From Marivita cryptomonadis (GTDB lineage: Bacteria; Pseudomonadota; Alphaproteobacteria; Rhodobacterales; Rhodobacteraceae): a stretch of DNA of 64,000 nt. The DNA lies in the NCBI RefSeq assembly GCF_002115725.1, contig NZ_JFKD01000002.1, positions 124,001 through 188,000 on the forward strand. The letters run 5' to 3'. The notes under the pieces are model-generated. The model was not told where the DNA came from. It ran no database searches and saw only the letters and a list, made by a program, of their open reading frames with translations. The position numbers were made by a program, and so were the translations under genes. Shown in pieces: positions 17,853 to 28,277 of this stretch (position 1 is the first letter of the stretch; the number at the start of each line of letters is the position of its first letter).

Positions 17853-18191
17853 TTAGCCCGACAGCCCGTCTTCATCCAGAAGATGCCGCCCGGCCCTATC
17901 CTCTACTTCGATCACCCAGAGGTCGCTGTCAAAGCTGCGTTGCTTGGCGATGCTTGCATCGACATCTGACTCGGAACCGTCCGCCAGAACCTGCCAAGCG
18001 CGGGCGCCTGTCATCAGATCGTATTGGCGCATGAACGCCTTGGCCTGACCGTCCAGAGTGTTAAGCTTGACCAGAACAGCACCGGCGGTGTCATCCCCGT
18101 GGGCCGTGATAAAGGCGGGTATATCGAACAGCGACAGGCGGCGCCGGTAGGCGTGCACCCAAAAGCCGCTGGCGAGGCGTGCCTCAGCCAT
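17853..18191 (-). CDS. DUF1491 family protein
   Basis: A 112-residue cytoplasmic protein found, to my knowledge, mainly in alphaproteobacteria and often between era and recO. Recognisable stretches are LASGFWVHAYRRRL, AVLVKLNTLDGQA and DSDLWVIEVEDRAGRHLL near the end. Its ATG lies inside the last codons of era (eight-base overlap), giving translational coupling. No function is established; the conserved position suggests a housekeeping role linked to ribosome assembly or DNA repair neighbours. Confidence 0.85.
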   Translation of the reverse strand: MAEARLASGFWVHAYRRRLSLFDIPAFITAHGDDTAGAVLVKLNTLDGQAKAFMRQYDLMTGARAWQVLADGSESDVDASIAKQRSFDSDLWVIEVEDRAGRHLLDEDGLSG

Positions 18192-19092
18192 TACCGTCCT
18201 TGAAATCGAGGCCCATCTCGGAATAGCGCTCGGCCTCGTCCAGCCATTTCTCGCGGACTTTCACTTGCATAAAAAGGTGAATGCGACGGCCGAGGAATTC
18301 TTCAAGCTCTTCACGCGCTGCCTTGCTGATGGCTTTGATGGTTTCGCCCTTGTTGCCAAGTACGATGCCTTTGTGACCGTCACGGACCACGTAGATGATC
18401 TGGTCGATCCGTGCGGATCCGTCGTCGCGTTCTTCCCAGTGCTCGGTCTCGACGGTCAGCTGATAGGGCAATTCCTGATGCAGGCGCAGCGTCAGCTTTT
18501 CGCGGGTCATTTCGGACGCGATCATGCGCAAGGGCAGATCGGCAATCTGGTCTTCGGGATACAGCCACGGGCTTTCGGGGAGTTCCGCCGCCAGCCATTT
18601 GCGCAGCGCATTGACGCCATGACCCTTTTCCGCCGAGATGAGGAAGGTTTCGGTGAAGGGAAACTTTTCGTTCATCTGTTGGGTCAGGGCGAGCAGGCGC
18701 GGGGCCTCAACGCGGTCGATCTTATTGATGGCGAGTGCGACCGGGCGTTTGCCCACGACTTCGCCAAGGTTCTCAAGGATCGCCTCAACACCTTCGGTGA
18801 TGCCGCGATGTGCTTCGATCAGAAGCACGACAATGTCGGCGTCCGACGCTCCGCTCCAAGCTGCAGCAACCATCGCGCGGTCCAGACGGCGGCGCGGTTT
18901 GAACAGGCCGGGTGTGTCCACCAGAACGATCTGCGCGTCACCTTCGATGGCCACGCCGCGAATACGTGCGCGGGTGGTCTGCACCTTGTGGGTTACAATC
19001 GACACTTTCGCGCCAACCATCTGATTGGTCAGCGTGGATTTGCCCGCATTGGGCTCTCCGATCAAAGCGACGAAACCGGCGCGCGTGGTCAT
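18184..19092 (-). CDS. era: GTPase Era
   Basis: Essential GTPase that binds the 3' end of 16S rRNA and assists 30S maturation. The 302 residues have G1 GEPNAGKST, G3 DTPGLF, G4 NKID and a C-terminal KH domain (DQIIYVVRDGHKGIVLGNKGETIKAI). I chose the ATG at 19092 (MTTRAGFVALIGE), the typical start for this group, with AAGGA 11 bases upstream; an ATG four codons earlier is possible but directly abuts that site. The gene overlaps DUF1491 by eight bases. Confidence 0.94.
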   Translation of the reverse strand: MTTRAGFVALIGEPNAGKSTLTNQMVGAKVSIVTHKVQTTRARIRGVAIEGDAQIVLVDTPGLFKPRRRLDRAMVAAAWSGASDADIVVLLIEAHRGITEGVEAILENLGEVVGKRPVALAINKIDRVEAPRLLALTQQMNEKFPFTETFLISAEKGHGVNALRKWLAAELPESPWLYPEDQIADLPLRMIASEMTREKLTLRLHQELPYQLTVETEHWEERDDGSARIDQIIYVVRDGHKGIVLGNKGETIKAISKAAREELEEFLGRRIHLFMQVKVREKWLDEAERYSEMGLDFKDGNG

Positions 19093-19120
19093 AGGTGCAT
19101 CCATCCTTAGAAGTCCGGCG

Positions 19121-20020
19121 TCATACGCCAGATCTGGGGGCAGAGCCAGCCCTGTCTTTGCGCCCGCTGCGCACCAAGGTGTAGACGCCGCTGCCCACAA
19201 TCAAGGTGGCGCCAATCAGCGTCAACGCGTCGGGCCGTTCCCCGAAGATCAGATAGGCAAAGACCAGCGCGATCAAGAGGCGCGAATATCGGAACGGGGC
19301 CACAACCGACACTTCTCCGGTGCGCATCGCTTTGGTCAGGGCACTGTAGCCCACCAACCCTGCCAGCCCGGTGCCCATCAGCATTGTCAAGGCAGGCACA
19401 CTGGGCGCGGAGATAGGGGCGCTTTCGAACATGGTGATCACGACCCCGGCGATGAAAACCATTAGAAATCCCAGAATGCCAAGCTGCGTCGCCGACACTT
19501 CGGGCGGGCTGGCGCGAGTCATCAGGTCGCGTCCGGCAAAGCCGATCATGCCCAAGATGGCAAAGACCGCTGTCGCGTCAAAGCCAGAGGGCGTGGGCCG
19601 CAGGATCAAGAGAACGCCGGCAAAGCCGATGGACATTGCTACCCAACGCCGTAGCCCGACCTTTTCCTTGAGGACCAGCGCTGCACCCAATGTGACAACC
19701 AATGGCGCTGCTTGAAGAATGGCGGATGTGGTCGACAAAGGCGCAAAGGCAAGGCTGAGGGCAAAGAACAGGCGGCCCAGAATTTCGAACGCTGACCGGA
19801 TCAAAAGCGGGCCTTGGACATAGGCGCGGCTGACCAGAGGTTCCTTGATCCAGAGCGCGTAAAGAACAAAGAAGCTGGTGCCGAAGATGCCAAAGAGCAT
19901 CGTCCCGACCCCGGCAGTGACATCCCCCGTACCTGTCGCTGCTTTGAAGAACGCGTCTTCTATGGCAAAGCCCAGCATGGCCAGCACCATGAACAGGCTG
20001 CCCCGCAGGTTGTCGCTCAA
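19121..20020 (-). CDS. DMT superfamily transporter (EamA type) between rnc and era
   Basis: A 299-residue permease with about ten hydrophobic helices in two EamA repeats. I start it at a TTG at 20020 that overlaps the rnc stop codon (TTGA); the first ATG, ten codons later, is the alternative. Its placement splits the otherwise adjacent rnc and era genes while keeping tight spacing (28 bases to the era start), so it is co-transcribed with them. Substrate unknown. It is distinct from the EamA protein at 1459-2373. Confidence 0.83.
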   Translation of the reverse strand: MSDNLRGSLFMVLAMLGFAIEDAFFKAATGTGDVTAGVGTMLFGIFGTSFFVLYALWIKEPLVSRAYVQGPLLIRSAFEILGRLFFALSLAFAPLSTTSAILQAAPLVVTLGAALVLKEKVGLRRWVAMSIGFAGVLLILRPTPSGFDATAVFAILGMIGFAGRDLMTRASPPEVSATQLGILGFLMVFIAGVVITMFESAPISAPSVPALTMLMGTGLAGLVGYSALTKAMRTGEVSVVAPFRYSRLLIALVFAYLIFGERPDALTLIGATLIVGSGVYTLVRSGRKDRAGSAPRSGV

Positions 20021-20706
20021 GACGCGTTCTTTTCGACAGTGGCAAGCAGCGTCTTGGCTGCGGCTTGTTCCGCCTGACGTTTGGACCCGGCTTTCGCCTT
20101 GGCTGTTTGGCCATCCTCGAGGCGGACCTCGATAACGAAAACCGGGGCGTGATCCGGGCCTTCTCGCGACAGTTCGCGATAGCTGGGCGGTGGCATGGCG
20201 CGGGCCTGCGCCCATTCCTGTAGGGCGGTCTTGGCATCACGCGCATCATCTTCGACGGACCCGATCCTGTCGCCCCAAAGGCGCAGAACCATGTCTTTGG
20301 CGGTGTCGAACCCGGCATCGAGATAGACCGCAGCGATCACGGCCTCCATCGCGTCGCCAAGCAACGCCTGTTTGCGCCGCCCACCAGACATCATCTCCGA
20401 CCGGCCCAGTTTGAGAGAGTCTCCAAGGTCGATTTGACGTGCCACGTCAGCGCAGGTTTCTTTGCGGACAAGGGCATTGAAACGCGGGGCGAGTTGGCCT
20501 TCAGAGGCGCCTTTGTCCTCTGCCAGCAATGCTTCGGCCATAACCAGCCCAAGCACCCGGTCACCAAGAAACTCAAGCCTTTGGTTGTCTTCGCGATTTA
20601 CCCCGGCGCGCGACGAATGGGTCACGGCGCGCACCAGCAATTCTGGGCGTTCGAACCGATGCCCCAAACGCGTCGAGAGCGCCTGAAGGTCAGCCGAAAG
20701 CTTCAC
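20017..20706 (-). CDS. rnc: Ribonuclease III
   Basis: Double-strand-specific endonuclease that processes rRNA precursors and some mRNAs. In the 229-residue protein the catalytic signature is [12 protein letters not shown], with E45 and D49, and the second acidic pair is D118 and E121 in [16 protein letters not shown]. The C-terminal 70 residues are a double-stranded-RNA-binding domain ending in [15 protein letters not shown]. The start is the GTG at 20706, overlapping the lepB stop by one base (TAGTG). A longer upstream ATG would enter lepB and lacks support. Confidence 0.95.
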   Translation of the reverse strand: MKLSADLQALSTRLGHRFERPELLVRAVTHSSRAGVNREDNQRLEFLGDRVLGLVMAEALLAEDKGASEGQLAPRFNALVRKETCADVARQIDLGDSLKLGRSEMMSGGRRKQALLGDAMEAVIAAVYLDAGFDTAKDMVLRLWGDRIGSVEDDARDAKTALQEWAQARAMPPPSYRELSREGPDHAPVFVIEVRLEDGQTAKAKAGSKRQAEQAAAKTLLATVEKNAS

Positions 20707-21542
20707 TACTCGATCTTCTCGAAAAAGCGGTCGCCACGCCATGTCCAGAAGAACAGCATGGACGATCCGGCAGACGAGAACACGACGCGGTTTGCTTTGC
20801 CGATCATGTTTTCATAGGGCACGAAGCCGACGCCACCCGCGACGCTGGGTACGCGGCTGTCCGACGAGTTGTCGCGGTTGTCGCCCATCATGAAGTAATG
20901 GCCTTCGGGCACGCTGTAGACCGGTGTGTTGTCCGACCCTTGTGTGCCAATGTTCAGAATCGAATGTGTCCTGCCATTGGGCAACGTTTCGGCAAAGCGT
21001 TCCTTGACACAGGTGCCGCCCGTACCGACAGGTCCGTTTGCACAGCGTGGGCGCAGGCCCTGAGGGCCCTGCGGCGAGGCGGTTTCTTCAAAATCCGGTT
21101 GTTGTGCCAGTTCAACCGCGGTGCCGTTGATGTGGAGCACGCCCCGGATCATCTGAATCTCGTCACCTGGCAAGCCGATCACGCGCTTGATGAAATCGCG
21201 TCCGGAAACAGGGTGACGGAACACGGCGACATCACCGCGTTCGGGTTCCGATCCGAACAAGCGGCTGTTGTCGCCATCGGCCCAGCCACACAAATCCTTT
21301 GCATCCACGTCGATGCCGAAATTTGGCAGGTAGAGCGACGGGCAGGAGGCATAGGAATAGCCGTAGGACATCTTGTTGACGAACAAGAAATCGCCAATCA
21401 GAAGAGTGTCCTTCATTGATCCAGACGGAATCCAGAAAGGCTGGAAGAACAGGGTCCGAAACACCCCGGCGATCAGAAGGGCGTAGACGATGGTCTTGAT
21501 CGTCTCGACGATCCCGCCGCTTTTCTTGGATTCAGACGCCAT
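20706..21542 (-). CDS. lepB: Signal peptidase I
   Basis: Membrane-anchored serine peptidase that removes signal peptides on the periplasmic side. One N-terminal transmembrane helix (about residues 12-33) precedes the catalytic Ser42 in PSGSM; the general-base Lys119 is in [27 protein letters not shown] completes the conserved boxes. The protein has 278 residues. Two cysteine-bearing insertions ([16 protein letters not shown] and [16 protein letters not shown]) are larger than in E. coli. It lies between acpS (72-base gap) and rnc (overlap). Confidence 0.95.
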   Translation of the reverse strand: MASESKKSGGIVETIKTIVYALLIAGVFRTLFFQPFWIPSGSMKDTLLIGDFLFVNKMSYGYSYASCPSLYLPNFGIDVDAKDLCGWADGDNSRLFGSEPERGDVAVFRHPVSGRDFIKRVIGLPGDEIQMIRGVLHINGTAVELAQQPDFEETASPQGPQGLRPRCANGPVGTGGTCVKERFAETLPNGRTHSILNIGTQGSDNTPVYSVPEGHYFMMGDNRDNSSDSRVPSVAGGVGFVPYENMIGKANRVVFSSAGSSMLFFWTWRGDRFFEKIE

Positions 21543-21613
21543 GTTCCTGCCTTCTGCTCGGTTGTCCCGCGCTACATGAGCGGGGGCGGCGCGGGTGTCA
21601 AGCCAAGCACCGG

Positions 21614-22012
21614 TTACTTAGGCCTTGCCTCGATCAGCACGGTGGCCTGCGCCCAAGGGTGATCGTCAGTCAGGGTCACGTGAATGATTGCCATATGCCC
21701 TTCGGGTGTCAGGTCATCCAGCCGCTTTTTCGCCCAGCCGGTGACCTCCATGACGGGCTGCCCTGTGTGCAGGTTGCGCACCGACATGTCTTTCCATGCG
21801 ATGCCCATCCGCAGCCCAGTGCCAAGCGCCTTTGAACACGCCTCTTTGGCGGCCCAGCGTTTCGCGTAAGTGCCCGCCACATCGCGGCGGCGTTCGGCCT
21901 TGCGTTGCTCGGTTTCGGTGAACACGCGGTTGCGAAAGCGGTCGCCGAACCGTTCCAGCGTGCCTGCAATTCGGTCGATATTGGCCAGATCGGTGCCGAT
22001 GCCGATGATCAT
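21614..22012 (-). CDS. acpS: Holo-[acyl-carrier-protein] synthase
   Basis: Transfers 4'-phosphopantetheine from CoA to acyl carrier protein. The 132-residue protein begins [15 protein letters not shown], with magnesium ligand D8, and contains [15 protein letters not shown] with E57. The ATG at 22012 overlaps the stop of the upstream hydrolase gene (ATGA); a longer upstream start would lie within that gene. The usual neighbour pdxJ is one gene further upstream here. Confidence 0.95.
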   Translation of the reverse strand: MIIGIGTDLANIDRIAGTLERFGDRFRNRVFTETEQRKAERRRDVAGTYAKRWAAKEACSKALGTGLRMGIAWKDMSVRNLHTGQPVMEVTGWAKKRLDDLTPEGHMAIIHVTLTDDHPWAQATVLIEARPK

Positions 22013-23493
22013 GTCCCACCTCCGGTGGCTGCAAACATGGGGAAGCTGACACCCAGCGCCCAAGCTAGGATGATCCCAAGTGCAATCCCCGCCAACAGGG
22101 GCCCGGCGCGTTTGCCAAATGCGCGCCCCATCGCACCGTGGACAAAGAAAAACAGAAGGATCACGGGCGCAATGATCAGCAGGAAGAACAGCCCTTCCAG
22201 ATCAAGAGCCACGGCAATGCCCAACGACACCAACAACGCGACCCGCGCCGCGATGCGCCGCCAGAGCGGTGCTTTCCAGACCAGTTGCGCATCGGCGACC
22301 ATGAATGGGATTGCTCCAATGACCAAGGCGGCGATGATCGGCAGGCGTTCCGCGATCGGAAAGAAGTTGGCGCCGTAGCGGTCCAGTGCAAATCCGAACA
22401 CGCCGATCCCCCAAGCGAGCAAAGCCACGAGAGCAAGTGTGAACGGCTCCACTCCGGTCCAGCCAAGCGTGAGCCGACCCCATAGCCAGCGTTGCATGGC
22501 AAGGCTGAGCAACCCAAACACACCCAGATGAATCGCCAGGTAATCTGCGACCAACACAGGCAAGACGCCGAAATCCAACGGCAGTGCGATGAAGGGCGTA
22601 AGGATTGCGGGCACAAGCAGAGTGCCGAGATATCGCAGGATACCCGGTTGATGGCTGGGTGGCAGGGGGGCTTCTGGGACGACCAGCCGCGCCAAGAGGG
22701 ACGCCAGCACCGTGATGGACGCCATCAAGGCCAGAAACGCCCAGCCCGTTGGCGGGGCCGATGCCAGCGTATCGCGCCCATAGGCGCGGTTCAGCCAATC
22801 CAGCGCAGCCTGACGCCCGGCGCGGGATTGCAGGATCGACACGTGTTCTGTCCACGGCGCAAAGATTGCTGACCGGATCACATCGCCCTTTTGGATGGTT
22901 TCGCCTTCTTGCGCGTCGGCGTTCACCATCTGCACCGCATCAACGCCGAATTCCCGCAGATGCGGTTCCCACTGGCCCGAGATGAGCAGCATGTCTTTTG
23001 GCTGTTCAGTTGTCACCGCCTGCGAAAAGGCAGACAGCAGAACAAGCGGGCCGGTGTTGTCCTCCACCGCGACACGGATCAGGACATCCGTTGCCATCGA
23101 ATGGCCCAACAAGGCGACAGGTGTGCCGTCAGTCAAATCGTCGATCACCGCTTGTGTCTGGTTCATCAGAAGGCGAGTTGTGCCTTCGATCTGTGTCACA
23201 TCGCCTGACATCGGCACAGGATGTGTGCCGTGGCCTTCGAAGTCGAACATGTGCACGCGATACCCCGCCTGTGCGAGTGTCAGGCCGTAACCCTGCATCA
23301 TCTCGCGCGATCCGGCAAATCCGTGGGCAATAACCACATTCGGTCCGTCCGCGCCGTCCTGTGCCAGTGTGGTCACCGGTGTCGGCCCAACGAAACGATC
23401 CGTGAAGGTCACGCCGGATCTGGCAACTTCGAGCACGAGGATCGAAACGCCCGCGATCAGGATCGCCAGATAAGTCAGAAGCGGGCGGGCCAT
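22009..23493 (-). CDS. Membrane-anchored alpha/beta hydrolase with polytopic C-terminus
   Basis: A 494-residue protein in three parts. One hydrophobic anchor (residues 5-23) is followed by an alpha/beta hydrolase domain (about 45-245) with oxyanion motif HGFAG and a nucleophile elbow GHSMA, Ser132, in which the usual second glycine is alanine. About eight transmembrane helices follow (250-490). EHVSIL near residue 225 may supply the catalytic His. The orientation suggests that the hydrolase faces the periplasm. It sits inside the pdxJ-acpS operon, nine bases after pdxJ and overlapping acpS. Substrate unknown; a lipid or acyl-ester role is only a guess from acpS and lepB nearby. Confidence 0.75.
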   Translation of the reverse strand: MARPLLTYLAILIAGVSILVLEVARSGVTFTDRFVGPTPVTTLAQDGADGPNVVIAHGFAGSREMMQGYGLTLAQAGYRVHMFDFEGHGTHPVPMSGDVTQIEGTTRLLMNQTQAVIDDLTDGTPVALLGHSMATDVLIRVAVEDNTGPLVLLSAFSQAVTTEQPKDMLLISGQWEPHLREFGVDAVQMVNADAQEGETIQKGDVIRSAIFAPWTEHVSILQSRAGRQAALDWLNRAYGRDTLASAPPTGWAFLALMASITVLASLLARLVVPEAPLPPSHQPGILRYLGTLLVPAILTPFIALPLDFGVLPVLVADYLAIHLGVFGLLSLAMQRWLWGRLTLGWTGVEPFTLALVALLAWGIGVFGFALDRYGANFFPIAERLPIIAALVIGAIPFMVADAQLVWKAPLWRRIAARVALLVSLGIAVALDLEGLFFLLIIAPVILLFFFVHGAMGRAFGKRAGPLLAGIALGIILAWALGVSFPMFAATGGGT

Positions 23494-23502
23494 ACTAGCT
23501 CG

Positions 23503-24255
23503 TCAGGCCCGTGCGGCATCCATGAGGCGGCGCATTTCAGCGATCGCCGGTTCAAGCCCGCGGAACACCGATTCTCCGATCAGGAAGTGTCCGATATTGA
23601 GCTCGACCACCTCGGGGAAGGCTGCGACAGGTGCGACGGTGTCGTAGTTCAGCCCGTGTCCTGCATGAACTTCAAGACCCAGCGAATGGGCATAGGCGGA
23701 CATCTCGCGCATCATCTCCAATTCACGATCACGGGTTTCGAAATCACCCTCGGCATGGGCGTCGCAATAGGCGCCGGTGTGCAGTTCGATGACTTGCGCG
23801 CCAATGCGATGGGCCGCTGCGATTTGGCGTTCGTCCGCACCGATGAAGATAGACACGCGGCACCCAGCCTCGCGCAGAGGGGCAATATAGCCCGCAAGCT
23901 TGTTTTCCTCGCGCGCGACCTCAAGACCACCTTCGGTCGTCCGTTCTTCGCGCTTTTCGGGGACAATGCATACCGCGTGCGGTTTGTGGCGTAGCGCGAT
24001 CTTCTGCATCTCTTCGGTCGCGGCCATTTCGAAATTCAGCGGCACGCGCAGCGTTTCCATCAGGCGGTCGATGTCGCTGTCGATGATGTGGCGGCGGTCT
24101 TCACGGAGGTGCGCGGTGATGCCATCGGCGCCAGCCGCTTCTGCCAATTGAGCGGCGCGGACAGGGTCGGGAAGGTTGCCTCCACGCGCATTGCGCAGGG
24201 TGGCCACGTGGTCGATATTCACACCGAGCCGCAAGCGGCCTGCATAGTCAGTCAT
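23503..24255 (-). CDS. pdxJ: Pyridoxine 5'-phosphate synthase
   Basis: Condenses 1-deoxyxylulose 5-phosphate with 3-amino-2-oxopropyl phosphate to give pyridoxine 5'-phosphate, the last ring-forming step of the DXP-dependent vitamin B6 pathway. The 250 residues form a TIM barrel with [17 protein letters not shown] at the start, [29 protein letters not shown] and [11 protein letters not shown]. The ATG at 24255 has GGAGGCGAGA directly upstream, better than an ATG four codons earlier. It heads the pdxJ-hydrolase-acpS cluster. Confidence 0.96.
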   Translation of the reverse strand: MTDYAGRLRLGVNIDHVATLRNARGGNLPDPVRAAQLAEAAGADGITAHLREDRRHIIDSDIDRLMETLRVPLNFEMAATEEMQKIALRHKPHAVCIVPEKREERTTEGGLEVAREENKLAGYIAPLREAGCRVSIFIGADERQIAAAHRIGAQVIELHTGAYCDAHAEGDFETRDRELEMMREMSAYAHSLGLEVHAGHGLNYDTVAPVAAFPEVVELNIGHFLIGESVFRGLEPAIAEMRRLMDAARA

Positions 24256-24281
24256 TCTCGCCTCCATTATTGAGGCTGAAC

Positions 24282-24935
24282 CTAGTCCGCCGCTTGCCCG
24301 TCGTCAGCCTGTTTCTTCTTTTTCTTCAACGAGGCCAACTTGGCCTTGAGCGCGCCTTTGCGGCGGTTCTGGTAAGCGCGGATCAGCGGCACAGACAGAT
24401 AGTAGCAAACCAGACCGCAAAGGATGCCGGGAAGAATGCCACCGACGAGCCAAGGAAAGAACACCTCGTCATAGAAGATGCGCAAGCCTTCCCAATTTGC
24501 GGTGGCGTCGGTGAACATGGCCACGAAGTTGCGCCAGAGGTCTTCCCCAGCCTTGGCGAACTTGTAACCGATACTGCCGTGGCTGTGCCGGATTTCCCCG
24601 AGACCCAAGAGCCAGTAGCCGGTTTGCAATGACGCCACGCTGATGGGCACATAGGTCAGCGGATTGCCGAAAAAGGTGGACAGCAGTGCAGCTAGGATGT
24701 TGCCGCGCATCACCCAAGCGATGATGCCAGCCGTGATAAAATGAAGGCCGTAAAACGGGGTGAAGGTCGTCAAGACGCCAGCAAAGATGCCGCGTGCAAT
24801 CCGTTCCGGGGGATCGGGCAGGCGGTTCAAACGGTGCTGGACATACCGTGCGGCACGAGTCCAGCCGCCGCGCGGCCAAAGCGCCTCACGGAGGGTGGTC
24901 AAGATCGACCGCCTGTCCCGCCGTTTGAATACCAA
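24282..24935 (-). CDS. DUF2062 family membrane protein
   Basis: A 217-residue inner-membrane protein. The DUF2062 core (about residues 30-190) contains [21 protein letters not shown] and [22 protein letters not shown], with three to four hydrophobic segments. The C-terminus is a lysine-rich cytoplasmic tail ([11 protein letters not shown]). It starts at a TTG at 24935, 20 bases after the rsh stop, with GGGACGCGAG upstream. Function is not established for the family. Confidence 0.82.
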   Translation of the reverse strand: MVFKRRDRRSILTTLREALWPRGGWTRAARYVQHRLNRLPDPPERIARGIFAGVLTTFTPFYGLHFITAGIIAWVMRGNILAALLSTFFGNPLTYVPISVASLQTGYWLLGLGEIRHSHGSIGYKFAKAGEDLWRNFVAMFTDATANWEGLRIFYDEVFFPWLVGGILPGILCGLVCYYLSVPLIRAYQNRRKGALKAKLASLKKKKKQADDGQAAD

Positions 24936-24955
24936 CTCGCGTCCCTTCGATCTTC

Positions 24956-27094
24956 TTATTCGGCCGCAGCCGCTTGAGTCGACAATGCAGGATTCCGCCG
25001 CCGAACCACGGACGCTACATCACTTTCCGCTCCGAGCGCCGACATGACCGCGTGGAGATGGTTTGCATCACTCAGGTCGATGTCTAGAAGCAGTTTGTAA
25101 AAGTCCGGTTTGCGATCCACAAAAATCAGGTCAGAGATATTGGCCTTTTTTTCTCCGATCAATGTGCAAATCCGTCCCAGTACACCGGCATCGTTGCCGA
25201 TCGTCAGTTCAAGGGAAACCGCATAGACTGGTGGGTGGTTCCCCGCAGCCCAATGCAGATCAAGCCAGCGCGACGGATGATCTTCGTAGGCTGCCAGCGC
25301 GCCACAGTCGATCGAATGAACGGTCACGCCTTTGCCGCGTTGGACGATTCCAACGATCCTTTCACCGGGAAGGGGTTGGCAACACGGCGCACGATCAAAG
25401 GCCTGGCCCTTGCCGAGGCCGATGACGGCGCTTTGCATTTCGATGAAATCGGATGGTTCCGGTGCCAGATCGGGGTAAACGGCGGCGACCACTTCGCGCG
25501 CCGACATCTCCGCGCTGCCTAGGCGCGCCAGAAGCTCTTGCGCGTCCGGGATACGCAGGTTGCGTGCAGCCATTTCGAGAACCTTGTCGCTGGCTTTTTT
25601 GCCAACGTTTTCGAACGCGGAGCGCGCCAATTCGCGGCCCAATTGCGCGTAGCGTTCGCGCCCCGCCTCGCGAAGTTCGCGTCGGATGGCTGATTTCGCC
25701 TTGCCCGTCGTTGCGATGTCCAACCACGTCGCCTGCGGGCTTTGGCCTTCGGCGGTGACGATATCGACGGATTGTCCGTTCTTGAGACGGGTCCAAAGCG
25801 GCACGCGGATGCCATCGACTTTGGCACCGACGCAGCCGGAACCGATCCGAGTGTGGATTGCATATGCGAAATCCAGAGGTGTTGCGCCTCGTGGCAGTTT
25901 CACCACGTCACCTTTCGGTGTGAAGCAAAACACCTTGTCGGGATACATCTCGAGTTTGACCGCTTCGAGGAAGTCTTCGTGATCATCCTCGCCGTCGAAC
26001 TGTTCAGTCAGCGACGCCACCCACTTTGCCGGGTCCACCGCAAACGGGTTCTCGCTACGGACACCGTCGCGATAGGACCAATGTGCGGCGACCCCGGTTT
26101 CAGCAACGTCGTGCATCTGGCGGGTGCGAATCTGCACCTCGACGCGCTTGCCATCACGGCCTGAAACAGTTGTGTGAATCGACCGATAGCCGTTTGATTT
26201 GGGTTCGCTGATGTAATCCTTGAAGCGCCCTGGAATCGCGCGCCACCTTTGGTGAATCACGCCCAGTGTGGCATAGCATTCTGCCTTGGAGCGCGTGATG
26301 ATCCGAAAACCGTAGATGTCGGACAAACGGGAAAACCCGATCTCTTTCTCCTGCATCTTGCGCCAGATCGAATAGGGTTTCTTGGCGCGGCCGAACACTT
26401 CGGCGTCGATGCCCGCCTTTTCCAATTCGTGCCGCATGTCGCCGGTGATCCGGTGGATCACGTCGCCAGTTTCCTTTTGCAGCGTGATGAAGCGGCGGAT
26501 GATGCTGGCGCGGCCTTCTGGGTTCAGGACCCGAAACGCCAGATCCTCCAGCTCTTCTCGCATCCATTGCATCCCCATGCGACCTGCGAGAGGCGCATAG
26601 ATGTCCATCGTTTCGCGGGCTTTCTGGATTTGCTTTTCTGGCCGCATCGCCTTGATTGTCCGCATGTTGTGCAGACGGTCGGCAAGTTTGACGAGAATGA
26701 CTCGTAAATCCTTCGACATGGCCATGAAGAGCTTGCGGAAGTTCTCGGCTTGTTTGGTCTCGGAACTGGAAAGCTGGAGATTGGTCAGCTTGGTGACGCC
26801 ATCGACCAGCATGGCAACCTCATTGCCGAATCGCGTGGCCACCTCGGAATAAGTGGATTTTGTGTCTTCGATGGTGTCGTGGAGAAGGGCGGTGATGATC
26901 GTTGCATCATCAAGCTGTTGCTCGGTCAGAATGGCGGCGACAGCGACAGGGTGCGAGAAATAGGGTTCGCCGGAATGACGGAACTGACCTTCATGCATCT
27001 CGCGGCCATAATCATAGGCCGCGCGAATGAGCACCTCGTTAGTCTTTGGGTTGTAGTTGCGCACCAGCGCAACAAGGTCGTCAGCCGCGATCAT
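24956..27094 (-). CDS. rsh: Bifunctional (p)ppGpp synthetase/hydrolase, RelA/SpoT homologue
   Basis: Sole alarmone-controlling enzyme visible here, 712 residues. In order: HD hydrolase domain (about 25-180, with FSHPVAVAAIL and LLHDTIEDT), synthetase domain (about 230-350, with FKDYISEPKSNGYRSIHTTV), TGS domain (about 385-450, VFCFTPKGDVVKLPRGATPLDFAYAIHT), a helical/zinc-finger-type region and a C-terminal ACT domain (about 635-710). The intact hydrolase and synthetase motifs suggest both activities, as in other alphaproteobacterial Rsh proteins. It lies 39 bases downstream of rpoZ, a frequent pairing. Confidence 0.95.
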   Translation of the reverse strand: MIAADDLVALVRNYNPKTNEVLIRAAYDYGREMHEGQFRHSGEPYFSHPVAVAAILTEQQLDDATIITALLHDTIEDTKSTYSEVATRFGNEVAMLVDGVTKLTNLQLSSSETKQAENFRKLFMAMSKDLRVILVKLADRLHNMRTIKAMRPEKQIQKARETMDIYAPLAGRMGMQWMREELEDLAFRVLNPEGRASIIRRFITLQKETGDVIHRITGDMRHELEKAGIDAEVFGRAKKPYSIWRKMQEKEIGFSRLSDIYGFRIITRSKAECYATLGVIHQRWRAIPGRFKDYISEPKSNGYRSIHTTVSGRDGKRVEVQIRTRQMHDVAETGVAAHWSYRDGVRSENPFAVDPAKWVASLTEQFDGEDDHEDFLEAVKLEMYPDKVFCFTPKGDVVKLPRGATPLDFAYAIHTRIGSGCVGAKVDGIRVPLWTRLKNGQSVDIVTAEGQSPQATWLDIATTGKAKSAIRRELREAGRERYAQLGRELARSAFENVGKKASDKVLEMAARNLRIPDAQELLARLGSAEMSAREVVAAVYPDLAPEPSDFIEMQSAVIGLGKGQAFDRAPCCQPLPGERIVGIVQRGKGVTVHSIDCGALAAYEDHPSRWLDLHWAAGNHPPVYAVSLELTIGNDAGVLGRICTLIGEKKANISDLIFVDRKPDFYKLLLDIDLSDANHLHAVMSALGAESDVASVVRRRNPALSTQAAAAE

Positions 27095-27133
27095 CGGCGC
27101 CTCATTCTCATGCGGCCCGCATCGCGGCAGGCC

Positions 27134-27487
27134 TTAGCCCTGACCCTGCGCCTCCATCAGCGCGCGGAGCAGTTTTTCTTCGGAAAGATCGTCGTCGGCG
27201 GGCCTGTCGGGTTCTGCACCCATCAGCAGCGCCATTGCGTCTTCTTCCGGCTCGTCGACTTCGATTTGTGTCTGGTTCGATTCGATCAGACGTTCGCGAA
27301 GTTCGTCCGCTGACTGAGTTTCGTCCGCAATTTCACGAAGCGCAACAACGGGGTTCTTGTCATTGTCGCGATCGACCGTGATTGCAGCACCAGCAGACAC
27401 TTCGCGGGCGCGATGCGCCGCAAGCATAACGAGCTCAAAACGATTTGGGACTTTGTCTACGCAATCTTCAACCGTCACGCGGGCCAT
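27134..27487 (-). CDS. rpoZ: RNA polymerase subunit omega
   Basis: Small RNA polymerase subunit that helps assemble beta prime. The 117 residues begin [21 protein letters not shown] and continue with [23 protein letters not shown]: the normal omega core. The C-terminal half is strongly acidic ([17 protein letters not shown]) and longer than in E. coli, as is usual in alphaproteobacteria. It precedes rsh. Confidence 0.95.
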   Translation of the reverse strand: MARVTVEDCVDKVPNRFELVMLAAHRAREVSAGAAITVDRDNDKNPVVALREIADETQSADELRERLIESNQTQIEVDEPEEDAMALLMGAEPDRPADDDLSEEKLLRALMEAQGQG

Positions 27488-27561
27488 GGGAACTCCAATT
27501 CATCGGGCAGCCTTTGAGAGATTGCTAGATATCGCTGTGATAGGCTGAATACAAGTCGATA

Positions 27562-28125
27562 TCAGGATTCGAGCACAACAATCTCGGCCAGAACCTCTGG
27601 CGCAAGCGCATTGCACATCTCGATCACAGTCTTTTTCAGGACCGGATGCGTCCATTCTGCCGCAATATCCCTAAGCGGCACAAGAACAAATGCACGGTCT
27701 TGCAATCTGGGGTGTGGCAAAATCAGATCGGTTGGGGCCGCTTGTCGCTGCAAATCTGGCGACAGTGTGCACCAATGTTCAAAAGTCGCCAAATCGGGCA
27801 AGACCGAGTCGCCACAGGCAACCAAATCCAGGTCAAGCGTGCGCATTCCCCAACGCTGGAGGCGTTCGCGACCATGCTTTGCTTCGATTTCATGAAGGTG
27901 CGCGAGCATATCTTTGGATGTCAGGTCAGACTTAAGATGTACGGCCGCATTGATATAATCTGGCCCTGCACCAGCCGGAAAACACGGCGTGCGATAAAAT
28001 GCGCTTATACTCTCAACCATCATATTTCTTTGGCCAAAGTCACTGATGGCAGCATTCAGAGTGTCGCTTGGCGAACACTTGCCTGACGGCAAATTCGCGC
28101 CCATGGCGATGTAAAAATCATTCAT
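27562..28125 (-). CDS. folK: 2-amino-4-hydroxy-6-hydroxymethyldihydropteridine pyrophosphokinase
   Basis: Transfers pyrophosphate from ATP to 6-hydroxymethyl-7,8-dihydropterin in folate synthesis. In the 187 residues the HPPK signature is RWGMRTLDLDLVACGD, and FYRTPCFPAGAGPDYINAAV and LPHPRLQDRAFVLVPL are also typical. The start MNDFYIAMGANLPSG aligns with the usual IALGSN beginning. It stands alone on the minus strand, 74 bases upstream of rpoZ and divergent from the NYN-domain gene. Confidence 0.93.
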   Translation of the reverse strand: MNDFYIAMGANLPSGKCSPSDTLNAAISDFGQRNMMVESISAFYRTPCFPAGAGPDYINAAVHLKSDLTSKDMLAHLHEIEAKHGRERLQRWGMRTLDLDLVACGDSVLPDLATFEHWCTLSPDLQRQAAPTDLILPHPRLQDRAFVLVPLRDIAAEWTHPVLKKTVIEMCNALAPEVLAEIVVLES

Positions 28126-28277
28126 AATTTTGTCATATGTGCGAGACTGTCCGAAATTCTCACCTTGCGATGCTATGTCAAACCATTAAATCACCGGACG
28201 CGACTTGGCCATGCGCCCTCGGATCCACCACTCCCGATTGCCGGTCCGGTCGCGTCTATTTTTGAAAGGCTCAATTC

